The notes under the pieces were generated by a model that was not told where the DNA came from, searched no databases, and worked only from the letters and a program-made list of their open reading frames with translations. A stretch of DNA of 64,000 nt from Paracentrotus lividus (lineage: Eukaryota; Echinodermata; Echinoidea; Camarodonta; Echinidae), in NCBI GenBank assembly GCA_940671915.1, contig CALNVZ010000641.1, positions 6,376,852 through 6,440,851 on the forward strand. The letters run 5' to 3'. A program made the translations under genes and the position numbers. Every line of letters starts with the position of its first letter. The first letter of the stretch is position 1. This document shows, piece after piece, positions 25,239 through 37,085 of the stretch.

Positions 25239-25485
25239 ATATGACCCATCAATCGAAGATCAGAACACAAGTCAGCCCAGAAAGAATCAAAGATGCAACA
25301 AATAATCCATTTAAAGTTCCCTAATATAATCTAACTATTTTTTTTGAAGAGCAATACAAGAAACATACAATTCAGAAAATAAAAAAAAATATTTCCCCAA
25401 ATAAGACATTTTAGATATTATCCGATTTCCTCGACACTAGTAGCTGAATTTGATCGCGCTTGGCTATTCGGTAGAGAGCGTCACT
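25239..25485 (+). mobile_element. Noisy counterpart of MITE B copy 2
   Basis: The order of parts is kept (ATGACCCATC end, ACACAAGTC, ATAATCCATTT, TGAATTTGATCGCG, AATATATTATTTCAG flank), but the terminal repeats are broken by indels. It is the fold-back partner of 17795-18055, not an independent insertion. Confidence 0.7.
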
Positions 25486-25885
25486 ATAATATATTATTTC
25501 AGTTTTTTTAAAAAAAACCCGTCTTGCATAATCTCATGAATGTTGTTGCTTGCTTAAACTGCGATAATAAATTAAAACAAGAACAACAACAGAAAACAAC
25601 CAAAGTTTGCACATTTTTCTTCGGGGAGGGGGGGGATTTTAACTTTAATTTTCTGCGCCTTATTCTTGTAGGTTTCCAAAAGCTATGTCTTTTTTAATTT
25701 TTTTTTAAAATAGTGGTATTCGAATTCGTGCATCGCCCAGAGTTAAATGACCGTCGTCACCACTAAATAAAGATCCGGTACAGCAATTGCACCCACTATT
25801 CCGATCCCTAACGAAATGACATAATTGGAGTATATAATATGACGTAAGCCAAACACATAAAGTGAAATTTCTCTCATTTAACCAG

Positions 25886-26097
25886 TTGCCCCATTTGGTC
25901 TACTGCCACAATCAGCGGGTTTTATCTTTTCCTCGCTTAATATCATCACACCACCATCATTCATCACCGACATACCCAAACACATATCTCACTGCCAAGC
26001 ACAGCAACAAACATGGCACCTTCATATCACCCACTTTTTCCAAAAACATCAACGACTACTCCCACCAACCATCAAATAAATATGAACAGAGTTCTAA
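25886..26097 (+). CDS. Candidate internal exon, His/Ser-rich, unrecognised
   Basis: A good acceptor (TTTCTCTCATTTAACCAG, ending at 25885) and a near-consensus donor (GTAAGT at 26098) bound a 212-base segment. It is open throughout in one frame: LPHLVYCHNQ at the start, then a run ISSHHHHSSPTYPN, ending SHQPSNKYEQSS. The composition (His, Ser, Pro, Asn, Tyr) suggests a disordered region of a regulatory or RNA-binding protein, but I do not recognise it. It lies in sequence suspected of being error-rich, so the exact residues are unreliable. The frame joins in phase to the next candidate exon. Confidence 0.4.
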
Positions 26098-26769
26098 GTA
26101 AGTTTACTTTTATTATTATCTAAATTATAAATGAGTAATGGCCACAACAATACCTAATTATAATTTGGACCATCCCAAGATATACATTATTTTGTACTTG
26201 CAAATTATGTTTCAATCCTGGTACTTTTTATTAGAAGTCTTAACGAAAAAGAATTTTAAGTCTTAAACTTTTATTCCGTTAACTATTCAGAAATTCCACA
26301 CTAATTAGAGAATCTAATAATAAATTATCCAACGGTAAGTTCAGACATTGCCTATTGATTGTACTTGAATGCTTGCAGATTCAGCTATTCAGTCGTTTTT
26401 CCTTTAAATGGTGACGTTTAGGTTAGAATTTGTTTTTTTCCAAAGTAAAAAAAATGCCTTGAGAATTATTGATGCACATGGTTTCGTAACTCTCAGACTC
26501 AAGTAGTGCGGTTAACCATAAGATCATCTCTTGAGTCTCCACACGCCTCATGGTCGCAGGAAATTGAGGAGTTTGAAATGTTAGCTATTCTATGAGACTT
26601 TTTCTGTCTCGGATACGTCCTTGGAGGTATTTTGAAAGATACCACCTTATGATAAGCCCCAACATCCAACATAGTTTAAATTGGACAAATTAAAATTAAT
26701 CATGAAATTAGCGGCTGAATGTTAGTCAATTGGAATAATTAGATTAACATGACATCTTTGTATTTACAG

Positions 26770-27047
26770 TAATAATCCACAAGGCATACTCTCCTTTTGC
26801 TACCAATTCTCCAGTGTGGTACCAGCATCACGGACATTTCCCATTTGCCCCGCCCGTCCTATGATGACCCCTCATGTTACAGCAGCCCATCACCCTAACC
26901 CGTTCTCCTCACCACCACCACATGGGAGCTTACCTACCTCCCAGAGGGGTATGATGTGCCGCTACCTACCAGGCACACAATCCCCTGTACCCCCCTGTAC
27001 GGCCAGTTCATGATATGGGCCTATGACCCAGGACCCCCACTGTAAAG
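26770..27047 (+). CDS. Candidate internal exon, Pro-rich, with frame breaks
   Basis: The acceptor TTGTATTTACAG ends at 26769 and the donor GTATGT begins at 27048. Inside, protein-like stretches occur in different frames. AYSPFATNSPVWYQHHGHFP with FAPP comes first, then SYDDPSCYSSPSP, then LYGQFMIWAYDPGPPL near the end. A TGA and a TAA interrupt any single frame. Given the indel-rich surroundings, the frame changes are more likely sequencing errors than true pseudogene damage. The rich Pro/Tyr/Ser/His content continues that of the preceding exon, so both probably belong to one gene. The family is not recognised. Confidence 0.4.
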
Positions 27048-27527
27048 GTATGTTGATTCAGGATGCATATAGATTATAAGTAGATTTATATACTATGGTA
27101 TACAGATTCATAAATGAGGAACTTAACTTATTAGTATACACGTAAAACAGCAAAAGTGAGGCGCTATCTAATCTTTTTTGATGATAGATTTGTGTCTCGC
27201 AAATTATTTATAATGCGTGAACGAATTCTGGCTTAGAGACTTTAGTTGATCACTTTTCCTGTTGTCTCGTACTTATATTTATAGTTTTTTTTTTCGTGTA
27301 AATCTTAGCTTCTCATATATCTTATAATCTGCATCATTTGTCTATCACACCTGGTTTTACAAATGATATTTGTAATACCTTAATGTGTGTCGATAGGATG
27401 ATGGGGTCACAATGTCATCTAGGGGTCAAAATTGGTCAAATGATATGAGGCCATTCTGTTTAATGACAAAATAAAAAACTTAGGGGTCATACAAGTTTTG
27501 TGTTATCAACCTGCCCTTTCCATCCAG

Positions 27528-27841
27528 TTATGTTATAGTAATCGCATACAGCCATCCTGGCTACGAGATATGGACGGTGCTCGGACGGCCGGGAGAGAAG
27601 GAGTAAACGGACAAGAGATATGAATTCGGGGTTTTATCCGTCCGTCCGTCACGTTTAACGTCTCGTCGCCTAGTTTTTACGTCTATCTCACCGGCCCGAA
27701 CCAAACGATTTAATAGCAACAAGCTGCGTTTGAGAGCGGATCTACTTGTCCAAACGCTACTAGGACGGATCATGTCGACAGGTCCAATGTCAGCTCCTAA
27801 TGGTGAAGGGACAATGATTCTATTAGACCATTCGTGTACTT
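27528..27841 (+). other. Possible third exon, GC-richer segment
   Basis: A pyrimidine-rich acceptor-like sequence (CTGCCCTTTCCATCCAG) precedes a locally GC-rich, CpG-containing stretch that is open for long runs in several frames. One frame gives HPGYEIWTVLGRPGEKE and another, KRFNSNKLRLRADLLVQTL. A continuous frame cannot be chosen and no donor is evident. It is listed as a possible exon of the same gene as the two candidates upstream, with low confidence. Confidence 0.2.
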
Positions 27842-28429
27842 AGAGTCATTGGAGATATGGAGACATCAATTTAATGCGTTCATATACAAGTTATCCAGCA
27901 TGAAAGGACCAAATAGTATGTACTATATGCCACTGCACTGCGCAAAAGTGGTGTAGCTCTCTCCAATAACTACTAAGATAAATCACGAGTGTTTTGACGC
28001 CGTATCAATCGTGTCTATAAGCTTTTGCGAATATACGTCTGCTCAATTTTGGTGGTAATGTATCGAACTGTCTTGCATTACTGGGTAAGAGCAGCCATAC
28101 TTGAATCCCTGGCTCGATCTCATTATTCATGATTTTTTGGTGATATGCGTGTAGTAATTTTACTGACCCCAGTTACGAACATTCCCCAGGGTAAGCACCT
28201 TAATTATGACGATTTGAAAGTACCCAAAAATATGGAATCTTACCAAGTATTATACTTGTCTTTTTATTGAACAATATAACTTGATTTAAAGAAAAATAGG
28301 TCATAACGCCCAAATGTGCATCGAGACACGCCAATTAAACTCGCAAGACACGGCGGTTTCTCACAACTCAGTTTAACAAAACTATTTCCTAAGATTCAAT
28401 AGCTTCAAAACGTCCAATCTGGAGGATAT

Positions 28430-28607
28430 CATCAATGGACATTGTTTCGGAGTTATATCCTGATCTAGATACTGTATTAAAACTACTAAATGCTTGCGTG
28501 AAGCTCTATGGATCAGATGCAGACTGGAGATAAATTTTTAGAATAACTTTGTGTCGAATATTAAAAAGTCCGGACCAGTCTTTTATGAAATGCCCCCTGG
28601 GCCCTGC
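28430..28607 (+). mobile_element. Noisy counterpart of MITE A copy 3
   Basis: The order of recognisable parts is GGAGGATATCATCAATGGAC, then AAATGCTTGCG, then ATCAGATGCAGA, then CTTTTATGAAATGCCCCC. It is stretched to about 178 bases by insertions. It is the fold-back partner of 16799-16942. Confidence 0.65.
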
Positions 28608-31600
28608 GATGCCTATTGTTTAAATAAATCGCCTAGAATGCTAATTCCGCATGTCAAGAATCTTGTTTATAATGCGCATTTTTGTTTAAAAGAACATGCA
28701 GACACAGCAACCAATCTGCGATAGTTTTCGAATTTGCAGATTGCTCGCACAAAACTTTTGTTACGGAAGCCCTGTTATGGTACATGATTGTGTCTAGTGT
28801 TAAGTAGTTTTAATATTCCGTATACAAATCAACAGAAGTACTTTTGAAGTTTGAAAACGAATGAAACAATAAGTTTTTTTTATGCCATAAAAAAATTCTT
28901 CCTGTCCAGGGACCCCAATTGACAGACAAAGGAAATTAAAGTACATTCTACTTGATGTGAATATGGTCTAATTGATAAAATAGGCAATAAGATAAAAAAA
29001 TAGCCTAATGGAATATTGCGAAGAATAAACATTCTCAAATAACTTAATAATGTTCAACAGTGTCATCTGTATAACAGACCAGAAAACTATGGTATACATT
29101 AAAAAATGCTGACTCGTTCATTAGGCGTATACATACACTAATATAATATAAAGTCTCTGGTGGTTTAATTTGTAAGCATACGTTGGCTATGTAGTTGATA
29201 AGAATGGGGAGGTAACATCTCAACAAAACAGTCATTGATAGCAAACGTTGGTGTCTAATATATGCGATACTTCTGTGCGATTAATAATATCGAGAGAGTA
29301 TTCCCGCAGTATACAAAGCATATAATCCATATATTTATCAATCTCTAATAATTTGCACCGTTGCGGTAATCAATTAGACGCGTGCTATAGAAAATGAGTA
29401 TTAGGTGTGCGTACAGTTAAGTAATCTAGTTTCATTATCAACAACTACAGGTAGTTACGAACGGCTGCATGTCCATTTGATATACAACAATGTGTCGATT
29501 TATTTGTAATAATGAGTGATTGGCATCCTTGACATCTCCTTCCCCAATGATCTACAAAGATATTGGCGGGTCAACGAGGCGTGACTAATAAAGGCATAGC
29601 GGACTCATTTCGTTATATGTATTCACTACAACGATAGTTGAAAACATATATTAAAAAAAAAGTCAAGCCCTTCGTTACCAACATGAGCGAATTTCAAATC
29701 GTGTAACATCATCGCGTTACAAAATGCAAGATAACTTATATGTCATACAAAAATCGCGTGTATTGTACGCTTACTCCATTGACGCAATCAACCCTACTTC
29801 CAAAAGGTACTGGTATTTGTTTAGATATCCATGATGCTATCCAAGTATGTAAAATGGAAGACTAAAACCCATTGTAGCGTTCAGTATTTCTGATCATCAG
29901 ATTTTTCAATAGGGGCAGTAGATTACCCGAATCTGAAATCGTCAAGAAAGTCTACTCAAAAAATAAAGAGTAGCGCTTGCATTGATTTATCAGGTGGTTC
30001 TTAACCACACAAGGTACGTTGTCACTCTAGTGTTATCGCGTATCACTATCCAATCCTATAGACTTATCGTATTTCCTGTTTCCTTGATGGTATCTCTCCC
30101 CTGATCAGCGCAATAAAAGATGACATAACATTTTGAATAGAAGCAAACCGAGGAGTAAAATAGATAGCCCAGTATTGAGCAGAACGGGGGAGGATTGGAG
30201 AGAGAGAGCAGAGGAAATCAAGTTGATCAAGGAGACTGATTGAGGTTCAGAATGTGGCAGTAGTGGGAGGAGGAGAAGAAGGGAATTAGAGATGACGGCA
30301 GAACAAATTAACTAATACATGAGATATGAATGAGTGGTATAAGAAAGATTCAGAAATGAGAGAGAGAGACGAGAGAGAGGTCATGAAGAGGAGAGAGAAA
30401 GAAATCAAAGATGCAACATGAGGACGCCACACAAAGGGGAGGAACAAATTAGGAATGTGACACATAAGACATGAACATGGGCCTTGGTGTTGTCTGTGCT
30501 GCTAGTACTTGAAACCTATGCTTTTTTAATGGATATTTATCAAACCAGAATTCATAAGCTACGCAAGATAATTAGAATTCAGGCGGCACCTATCGAAATA
30601 GAATGATATGTACAAACCTATCACATTTATGTGAAATATAGAAATAATACACACCACAGAGGAGAGAAAGGAGATTTCAAGAGACATGTGAAAGACGAGG
30701 ATAAGAATACAATATTATCGGCGCGATTTCTACTGCGTTAGGAAAAATAATCAAAACATAGGACACAGAAGAGTAATTGATATAGAGTATGATATGTGAC
30801 AGAGTGTGTTAGTAGAAACATATTACAAGCCCTATCTAACCACCATGTTAGATGACACAGTCTAACGATAAGGAAGGGCGAGTCTCTTGGACAATGTTGT
30901 TCTGTCCACATATGGTTTCATTAGCCTATGCATGACTGAGCGATGTTGTCCATTTATGTTGTAAAGAATAAAAAAGGCACAGTAACAAAGAATCAATCCC
31001 GATGACAGTGGCAGAATCGTAAATCAGTTTTCTAAGATCTTACACTGTAAGTGTGGGCATTCGTGAGATCAAAATGCCTCACAAAATCGCACAAAATATT
31101 AATGGACACAATTTGAATTTTGGTCAGCAAGACGAAACGAAAAAACCCTAGACACCCATATACTGATAATTATTTCTATTGATGCATAGAGGTCCCCACG
31201 GGCTATATGAGTTTTTGTGACCGCATATCTAATACTGCACGATTTTTCACAAAACATCGACATCACCAAAGTCTAGATTCTTACCATAACGATCACAAGA
31301 TAACGCCGATAAAACAGTTCATAGCTTATATATGACATAAAACAAGAACTAAAATTAGGTCGACAGAATATTCAGGCGAGAACGGATCGACGAACTGGAC
31401 GGTTTAAGTAGAATTCCCCAACAAATCTGAGATTATACTAGTAGGCTCGTTCAATATACAGTGAGAATCAATCGAAGATAGGCTCTATGTAATTCCTTTC
31501 TGGAGCCTGAACATTATACACCCTAATAGTTGTAGTATAATAGATACTATATTAAGGGGAAACTGACGCATATCTTCGTCTAGAAGACTATCTATTCTAT

Positions 31601-32120
31601 TAAATTTTCACTTTCTTTAGTATTATTTATATAATACGATGAATTAGAGTGTATTATATAAAGAATCAAAAATAATGCAGCCTAGGGAGTGGAGACAACA
31701 CCCGCTATACCTTGTGTGAGCATAATTGACATTGTCTCCATCGCACAAATGTGTTCGCGTGCTTAGTAATAAACGCGGAACCAAATTACAGCACCTAAAT
31801 GCATTGCGGACAAATCATATACAACCCCTCAGTATCCATTTAATCAACAACCAAATCGCGCATATGAATATACATAGGCACATTAGATACAAATACAAAG
31901 GAGTATCAATAAATTCAGGGAGAGAGACACCTAAGAATAGAGTTATTGAAAAAATCAAATAATATTATCGGGAAAGTCTATCCTTAGCTACCAATACGCA
32001 ATAATTCATGAATAGAGTATTTTAAATATTATGTCCCTACTTGGATGCCATTAAGAACTAGTTGAGCCATATCCTAATATGTATTAAATTTGTAGATTAT
32101 CATACTTTTTAACGAATTCT

Positions 32121-34250
32121 TATCGATAAAATATACGCACAACCAATAACATCACCAAAAAGGTGTCTATCTATGTATAAAATCCATCCAAACCGCATAT
32201 TCATTGAATTGCGGAAGAGAGAAAATTAAGTCAACCGTGGAGAAAGATCAAAGAATATAGAAAATTAATGTCCCCATATACCGGACCTAACTTAGAATCG
32301 GAAACGGACAGGCTTGAATCTCTATGAAACTATGTTTTATATGTTAATCCTATAAATAATATGAACGATTGATTTAATCCCTTAACCTGTCTATTTCTCT
32401 CTCTCCAAATGCTCATTCTTCCAACAAAATGTATTATCTCTCAATATTTCTCCTCTCGAGCTAGCTTATATTTGATTATTCTTGCCCCTCCCGGTACTCG
32501 TACGGCGTACGCCAAAAGTAAAGATCGGCGAATTCGTTTCTGTTATGTAAAAAATTATCGGAATGTCCGGAAATTAAGGGAATTTTGCATTATTTTTTTT
32601 CCACAGTAGACTAGGTTATTTCTTAAATGGATAATTAAAGACAATATATCTTGTGTCCTATTCCTCAGAATTTAGCCCCAAAAAGCTGAGTGAACCAAAG
32701 ATAAAAGCTTTGTCAATATATTAAAGAATATCTCGCTTCTGTAGAAGCCCGTCGTAGCAGACCACTTGAACACCTCGCTCGGCTTCTGTTAGAAGCCACG
32801 TCGCCATCCAAAGGTTTACCGAACAACACATGGACCCCCCCCCCCACCCCCCCCCCCTGTTTGGATGGATGAACATTCAAAGACTTGTAGTCGTTCATGT
32901 GTTGCATATGGTAGAGGACAATAATATTATATTTTTGACCGGTCACTGAGTCAAAGTCAAGGGCTAGGTCACAGACGTCATTGAAAATACATGAAAATGG
33001 CCACGTTTCTTGCGATGTATACTTCTGACCGTTTTATGGATCAAAAAACTTCAACTTGTGCGTCATGTGGGACGGAAAGATGATAGCTGATTAGATTTTT
33101 GAGCGTCAGGACATCAAAGTGGTCACTGGCATGTATTTAATAGAATATCTGAAACCAACTCGTTTGTGTCCAATTTTCTGTAAGGAACCTCCAAGATCAA
33201 CCTATAACATGTTTTATTCCTTTTATGTACTATCTAGTGAGCCATGTCCTTCCTGAGTATCGGAAATAATTCTAGAATCGAATACAACTTTAAATAGATT
33301 TGAGATCCACCCATAAACCTACGGCGTACCAAGCGGAAGTCCAAGATATCTCTCAAAAAGAATTGTCCCCAACATGGTATAAATGGATGTAAAATAGCGT
33401 CCAACAATAGCGCATGCCTTTATTTCCCCGATGAAAGTTTAATGATAATCGAAAACAACGAATCACAGGCCAATACACTGGCTAGGCAAATGGCCTTTAG
33501 ACCGACACGTGCAAATCCCCACCCAAATCAACCAATACGAACAAAGCGTGAACCATAAAAACCATTGATCGCAACATGAACTATACCACCGAAAAAAAAT
33601 ATCAGTCTAAGTTTATAAATTTCTCCATCAGATCAATTGTAAGTTCACACTATAAGGGGTACAAATGATTCAATTGAGTACAAGTATAACCCCACACAAC
33701 TCCGCATAATAAATCATATTAACTCCAACAAAATCGTCACCCTGTCGATATATATCCAAGAGCAGCACTGATGAGAAATACTAAAAGTACCAATATAAGG
33801 AGTCAAAAAGAGAAGGTACAAAACTTGCAAAGGTCAAGACTTTTCTTACAACCCAATGTCGCTAGAAGCAATCTTTATTCCTTTGGCCAACAAAATAGAA
33901 CCTCCCTTAGCGTTTAACTCAAAATCACAATCCTATATATACAAATTAAAGGTCATCCTCAAACATACCATAGAAAATAACCACACCTACCAAAACAACA
34001 AAGTACACAATCAAAAGCGCCATACTTGTAGGTCAAAAACAGAGATCAAATACTTGTCAGTGATTAGTTTGAATAACGACGAAATGTACCTAGGCGAGAA
34101 ATCAATTGGTTTGACGAACCAGGACGCTTGTTATATAGTAAATTAGGCAAAATATGGTGAACGACACACGGGCAAGGCCCCCCCCCCCCCACCCCCTCTT
34201 GATCCGCGCCTAACTCAATGATCAAAGTATGTTACATAGATTATTACGAG
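32121..34250. other. Unassigned, probably error-rich sequence and repeats
   Basis: The fold-back can no longer be followed by eye. 32828-32854 is an almost pure C tract. 32935-33150 contains AGTCAAGG/AGGTCACAGACGTCATT phrases like those of a dispersed repeat. 33300-34150 is AT-rich and feature-poor. A C-run at about 34178-34190 may mark the return to cleaner sequence. Confidence 0.3.
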
Positions 34251-35244
34251 CTTGAACCATTTAATTCATCTACACGCTTTAATGAAGCCTGACAAGGTGT
34301 CGAACATTAAATTGTACAGAAACATCCAATAGACCACCGCACCTCGACACTCTGAACTATGCAGGTTCACCATGACCCAACCATGGGTCATTTGGGGCCA
34401 TGTATCCGATCCTGACTGACCCGTAAAGGCGCATGTACACCAGAACAGCGTCAATTTGACACTTTATTTGACTGTTTAGAATGTACATTTTCTATCACCT
34501 TGAATTTCGCTTCCTCAATGATTTTAATTTACTTGCGTCATGTTCAGAATGTTACTAAAAGTACTTTAAAATAATTCAATCTCTTAGATGCTGACGAAAC
34601 ACATGGCTGCCGTCGTCTCTGCGGTTAATGAAATTGGAATCTATTTTCTTTTTCTCTCTCTTTCTCTAAAATCTGATCAAATTTGATTAATTAACAGGGA
34701 GGGTGCTAGACAGACGCTCCTGTATGTGCGATTATGAGATGAGAAAGGAGTAGAGAAAATGTAGGGTGGAACCGCTCGTATGACTATTCAATCAATATAA
34801 ACATAAATCGCAGTAAAGCGATTTTGTAGAGATTAACCCTTTGCCTGTCATAGCACAATGCATGCGTACGATACGGGTACCAAAAAGTAATTTGTGTTTA
34901 TGAGTGAAATAAGCAAAAGATGTATAAAAGGGAGAAGGGGTACTGCTTGATCCGCTCCGCATCTATGCATTTTTTTTTTTTTTAGAAGGGTCAAAATTCT
35001 CCTTCCGGGTCAAATATCAACTTGTATCCGGTATGATTTAATTGACCTGGAATCCGCGTATGACCTTTATATTTTTTCAGAGTGTAACTGCGCCTCGGAC
35101 TGAGAATTGAGTTACAATGTTACCACATGCCACAAAGGAAAGTGGCATGTACACTGCAAAATAATAATAATAATAATAATAATAGAAATCAAATAAAAAT
35201 ATGGGAAAATCTTCTTCTTTTTTTTTTCTTCTTCTTCTTTTTTT
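34251..35244. other. Intergenic DNA, nothing recognised
   Basis: A short imperfect palindrome ATGACCCAACCATGGGTCAT lies near 34372-34391. There is an (AAT)n tract at 35162-35184 and T/CTT-rich sequence just before the next MITE. No gene is supported. Confidence 0.3.
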
Positions 35245-35496
35245 GCAGCAAAGTGATGTCAGCAGAGTCGCCATTAAAAAAAATAGTTTTTTTGTTAATT
35301 TCCTCCATGAATTTTATGAATAGAGAGGAAAAACACATAGATCTATCATACGTATTTAGTTAAAACAGAACAAATGTGTTAGCCATGATGTATATTTTGT
35401 ATCTCTCACGAAGATATTTGTAGGAGGAATACGAACAACAATTTTGTAATTTTACACACAAGATATGGCAACTCTGCTGACATCATTTTGCTGTAA
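35245..35496 (+). mobile_element. MITE family E, copy 1 (CAGCAAAGTGATGTCAGCAG ends)
   Basis: The left end GCAGCAAAGTGATGTCAGCA with GAGTCGCCAT is mirrored at the right by ATGGCAACTCTGC and TGACATCATTTTGCTG. The arms are about 30 bases and the element about 250 bp. The interior is AT-rich and non-coding. A second copy is at 47632-47845. Confidence 0.7.
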
Positions 35497-36003
35497 AAAG
35501 ACAAATAGTTGTTACACTATATTCATATTTAAAAGGAAATTTATACGTTCAATATTTAGACCTCTCGGTGCGTCACGATATTCAAAATGATAAGTTAAAT
35601 TGAACTCTTTAAAAGCATGCCTTATTGTCTCTGCCCTAATTTGCTCTCTTTCTATAGAGATATTATCATGTCTTGTATAACTGATTTCTCCTTAGGTTTT
35701 AACCACGGTGAAATGACACTCATGAATTAAACATGGATTTCACATTTATTTCCGATGTGCCTTGCAGATGTTGTGATATTAAAATGAGGTTTTGAACAGT
35801 GGTCAACCAAGAAATATCAATACTTCGTGTTACGTTTCACTGAATAGATATTTATGATTTCCCTCGACAATATGCATGGCATTATGTAAAGCTGTGGTTA
35901 CAAAATAATGTTCGTAGGAAAGATCCATTCGTGCGAATCTCTGGAGTTCTGGAGATAGTAAAGATTCGTAGATTGAGCTGACTTCCTTACAGCAGCTTGC
36001 TTA
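35497..36003. other. AT-rich DNA, nothing recognised
   Basis: No coding or structural signal was seen. It ends in TTA (36001-36003), the left target duplication of the next element. Confidence 0.3.
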
Positions 36004-36254
36004 TGCGGCGGTCACAACTCGCCGTACCTTCGACGTGCAACTCCCTACGATGGATTTCGTAGAAAATTCGCGCAGCGGTGGTACCTCAGAGGCACGTTGC
36101 CTGTACGACGTGCAGGAAGTTTTTACAATACCCTTACTATAGAAACGCAGGAATCGCAGAAGTTGACCCAGGACCTGTGCGTGCATTGCACATGCAACGC
36201 AGGCTACGTTGATGGCACGTGCCCCGTAGCCTACGACGAGTTGTGACCGCCGCA
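36004..36254 (+). mobile_element. 251-bp element with TGCGGCGG ends, copy 1 (TTA target site)
   Basis: The terminal inverted repeats of about 24 bases begin TGCGGCGGTCACAACTCG, and the right end is CGAGTTGTGACCGCCGCA. It is flanked by TTA on both sides (36001-36003 and 36255-36257). A 3-bp TWA-type duplication is typical of PIF/Harbinger elements, so this is most likely a non-autonomous member. It is markedly GC-rich compared with its surroundings. A copy about 90% identical lies inverted at 40510-40760. The minus-strand frames across it are by-products of GC content. Confidence 0.8.
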
Positions 36255-36829
36255 TTACGAAGTTCGTACGATCGTCTTCCTAATGGCATGAAGGGGGGGG
36301 GGGGGGGGTTCGAAACGAACTTGAAGACTACTTGAACAAAATATTGTACAAGACCAATCTTCGACCTTATGGCCATGGGATGAACACACTTGATGAAATT
36401 TCCAAAAACCGGGTTCCAAACCCTCCCTGATGGATGTTGGATATTCAAAATTTGTGCTCACTCTTCATTATTATGCAAACGGTAAACATCGTTACCACAA
36501 GCACATTTCATACTCTTCAGTTAAAAAGTCTTAAAGTTGTCAGAATGTTTGATTTGCTCTTGATATTGGTCATAAAAATGTGAAAATGTGGTGAATTTTG
36601 TTGCAATCTTCATGAGAGCGGTGAGAAAATTGCTACAAATGAAACAGGAATTCCCAGAAGTGTTAATATCCCGCGAGGCAGAGGAACCCAACCCAAAATC
36701 TAGAACTTTAGCAATAATGGCTCTATTAACTAGCCTCGTCCCAAGGTCATGGCTATTATTGATGTGGTAAATTAGATCTGAAAGGTTTAGAATTTCATCT
36801 CTCGATGACTTGAATATGATTTTTCACCT
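36255..36829. other. Intergenic DNA with a G-run
   Basis: A G-run of about 15 bases lies at 36294-36308. A 60-codon frame at 36588-36770 (MVNFVAIFMRAVRKLLQMKQ...) is unrecognised and has no splice context. Confidence 0.3.
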
Positions 36830-37085
36830 TCGAAGGTCATAGTTCCAATGTGTGCGAGTTGACATTGTGTTTGTGGTCACCTTTGTCAAACAGCTCGATT
36901 TTGTCACACTGTGGCTTTGATTTTCCACATAGTTTTCACACACTATAGCGATGCTTTGGTTTCACACTATGAATTTACTTTCTCACATTGTGAAAATGTA
37001 GGTCACTCAAATTCAACGGTGTGCGGATGATTTTAAACTGCGTTCACAATGTGTATGGCATTGTGTGTATCATTGTGGTAAACTA
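36830..37085. repeat. Cluster of CACACTGTG-like palindromic motifs, site 1
   Basis: Variants of CACA(C/T)TGTG recur at short intervals: GACATTGTGTTTGTGG, GTCACACTGTGG, TCACACTATG, TCTCACATTGTGAAAATG, TTCACAATGTGTATGG and CATTGTGTGTATCATTGTGG. A second cluster is at 40856-41062. No coding frame fits it. Confidence 0.55.

Larger units (their letters stand above)
25765..27800 (+). other. Insert present only in the right arm
   Basis: Left-arm sequence on either side matches up to about 25760 and again from about 27800. The roughly 0.2 kb of left-arm sequence between (17340-17540) has no clear match here. The insert carries two exon-like segments with strong splice signals and a third weaker one. 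No terminal repeats or target duplication were seen, so it does not look like a simple transposon. It may be real gene sequence deleted or not assembled on the left. Confidence 0.45.
22440..32120 (-). repeat. Right arm of the giant fold-back, indel-rich copy
   Basis: This is the reverse complement of 14200-20959 with many single-base deletions, insertions and substitutions. Near the loop the match is easy to read, for example CAAAATAAAACAATAG and TCGTCATTTTTAGC. Beyond 28 kb it can be followed only through short anchors. Microsatellites are broken up compared with the left arm. It also contains about 2 kb with no left-arm partner (25765-27800). The error style suggests uncorrected single-molecule sequence. 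Confidence 0.8.

Noticed and set aside
14200..32120. A programmed palindrome or amplified gene pair
   Set aside because: Favoured less than an assembly artefact because the right arm carries dense single-base indels, breaks microsatellites and begins at a 25-N gap. It is kept as a finding because reads are needed to decide.
36001..36461. Minus-strand frames over the TGCGGCGG element
   Set aside because: Open because the element is GC-rich; the second copy at 40510 shows the same effect.
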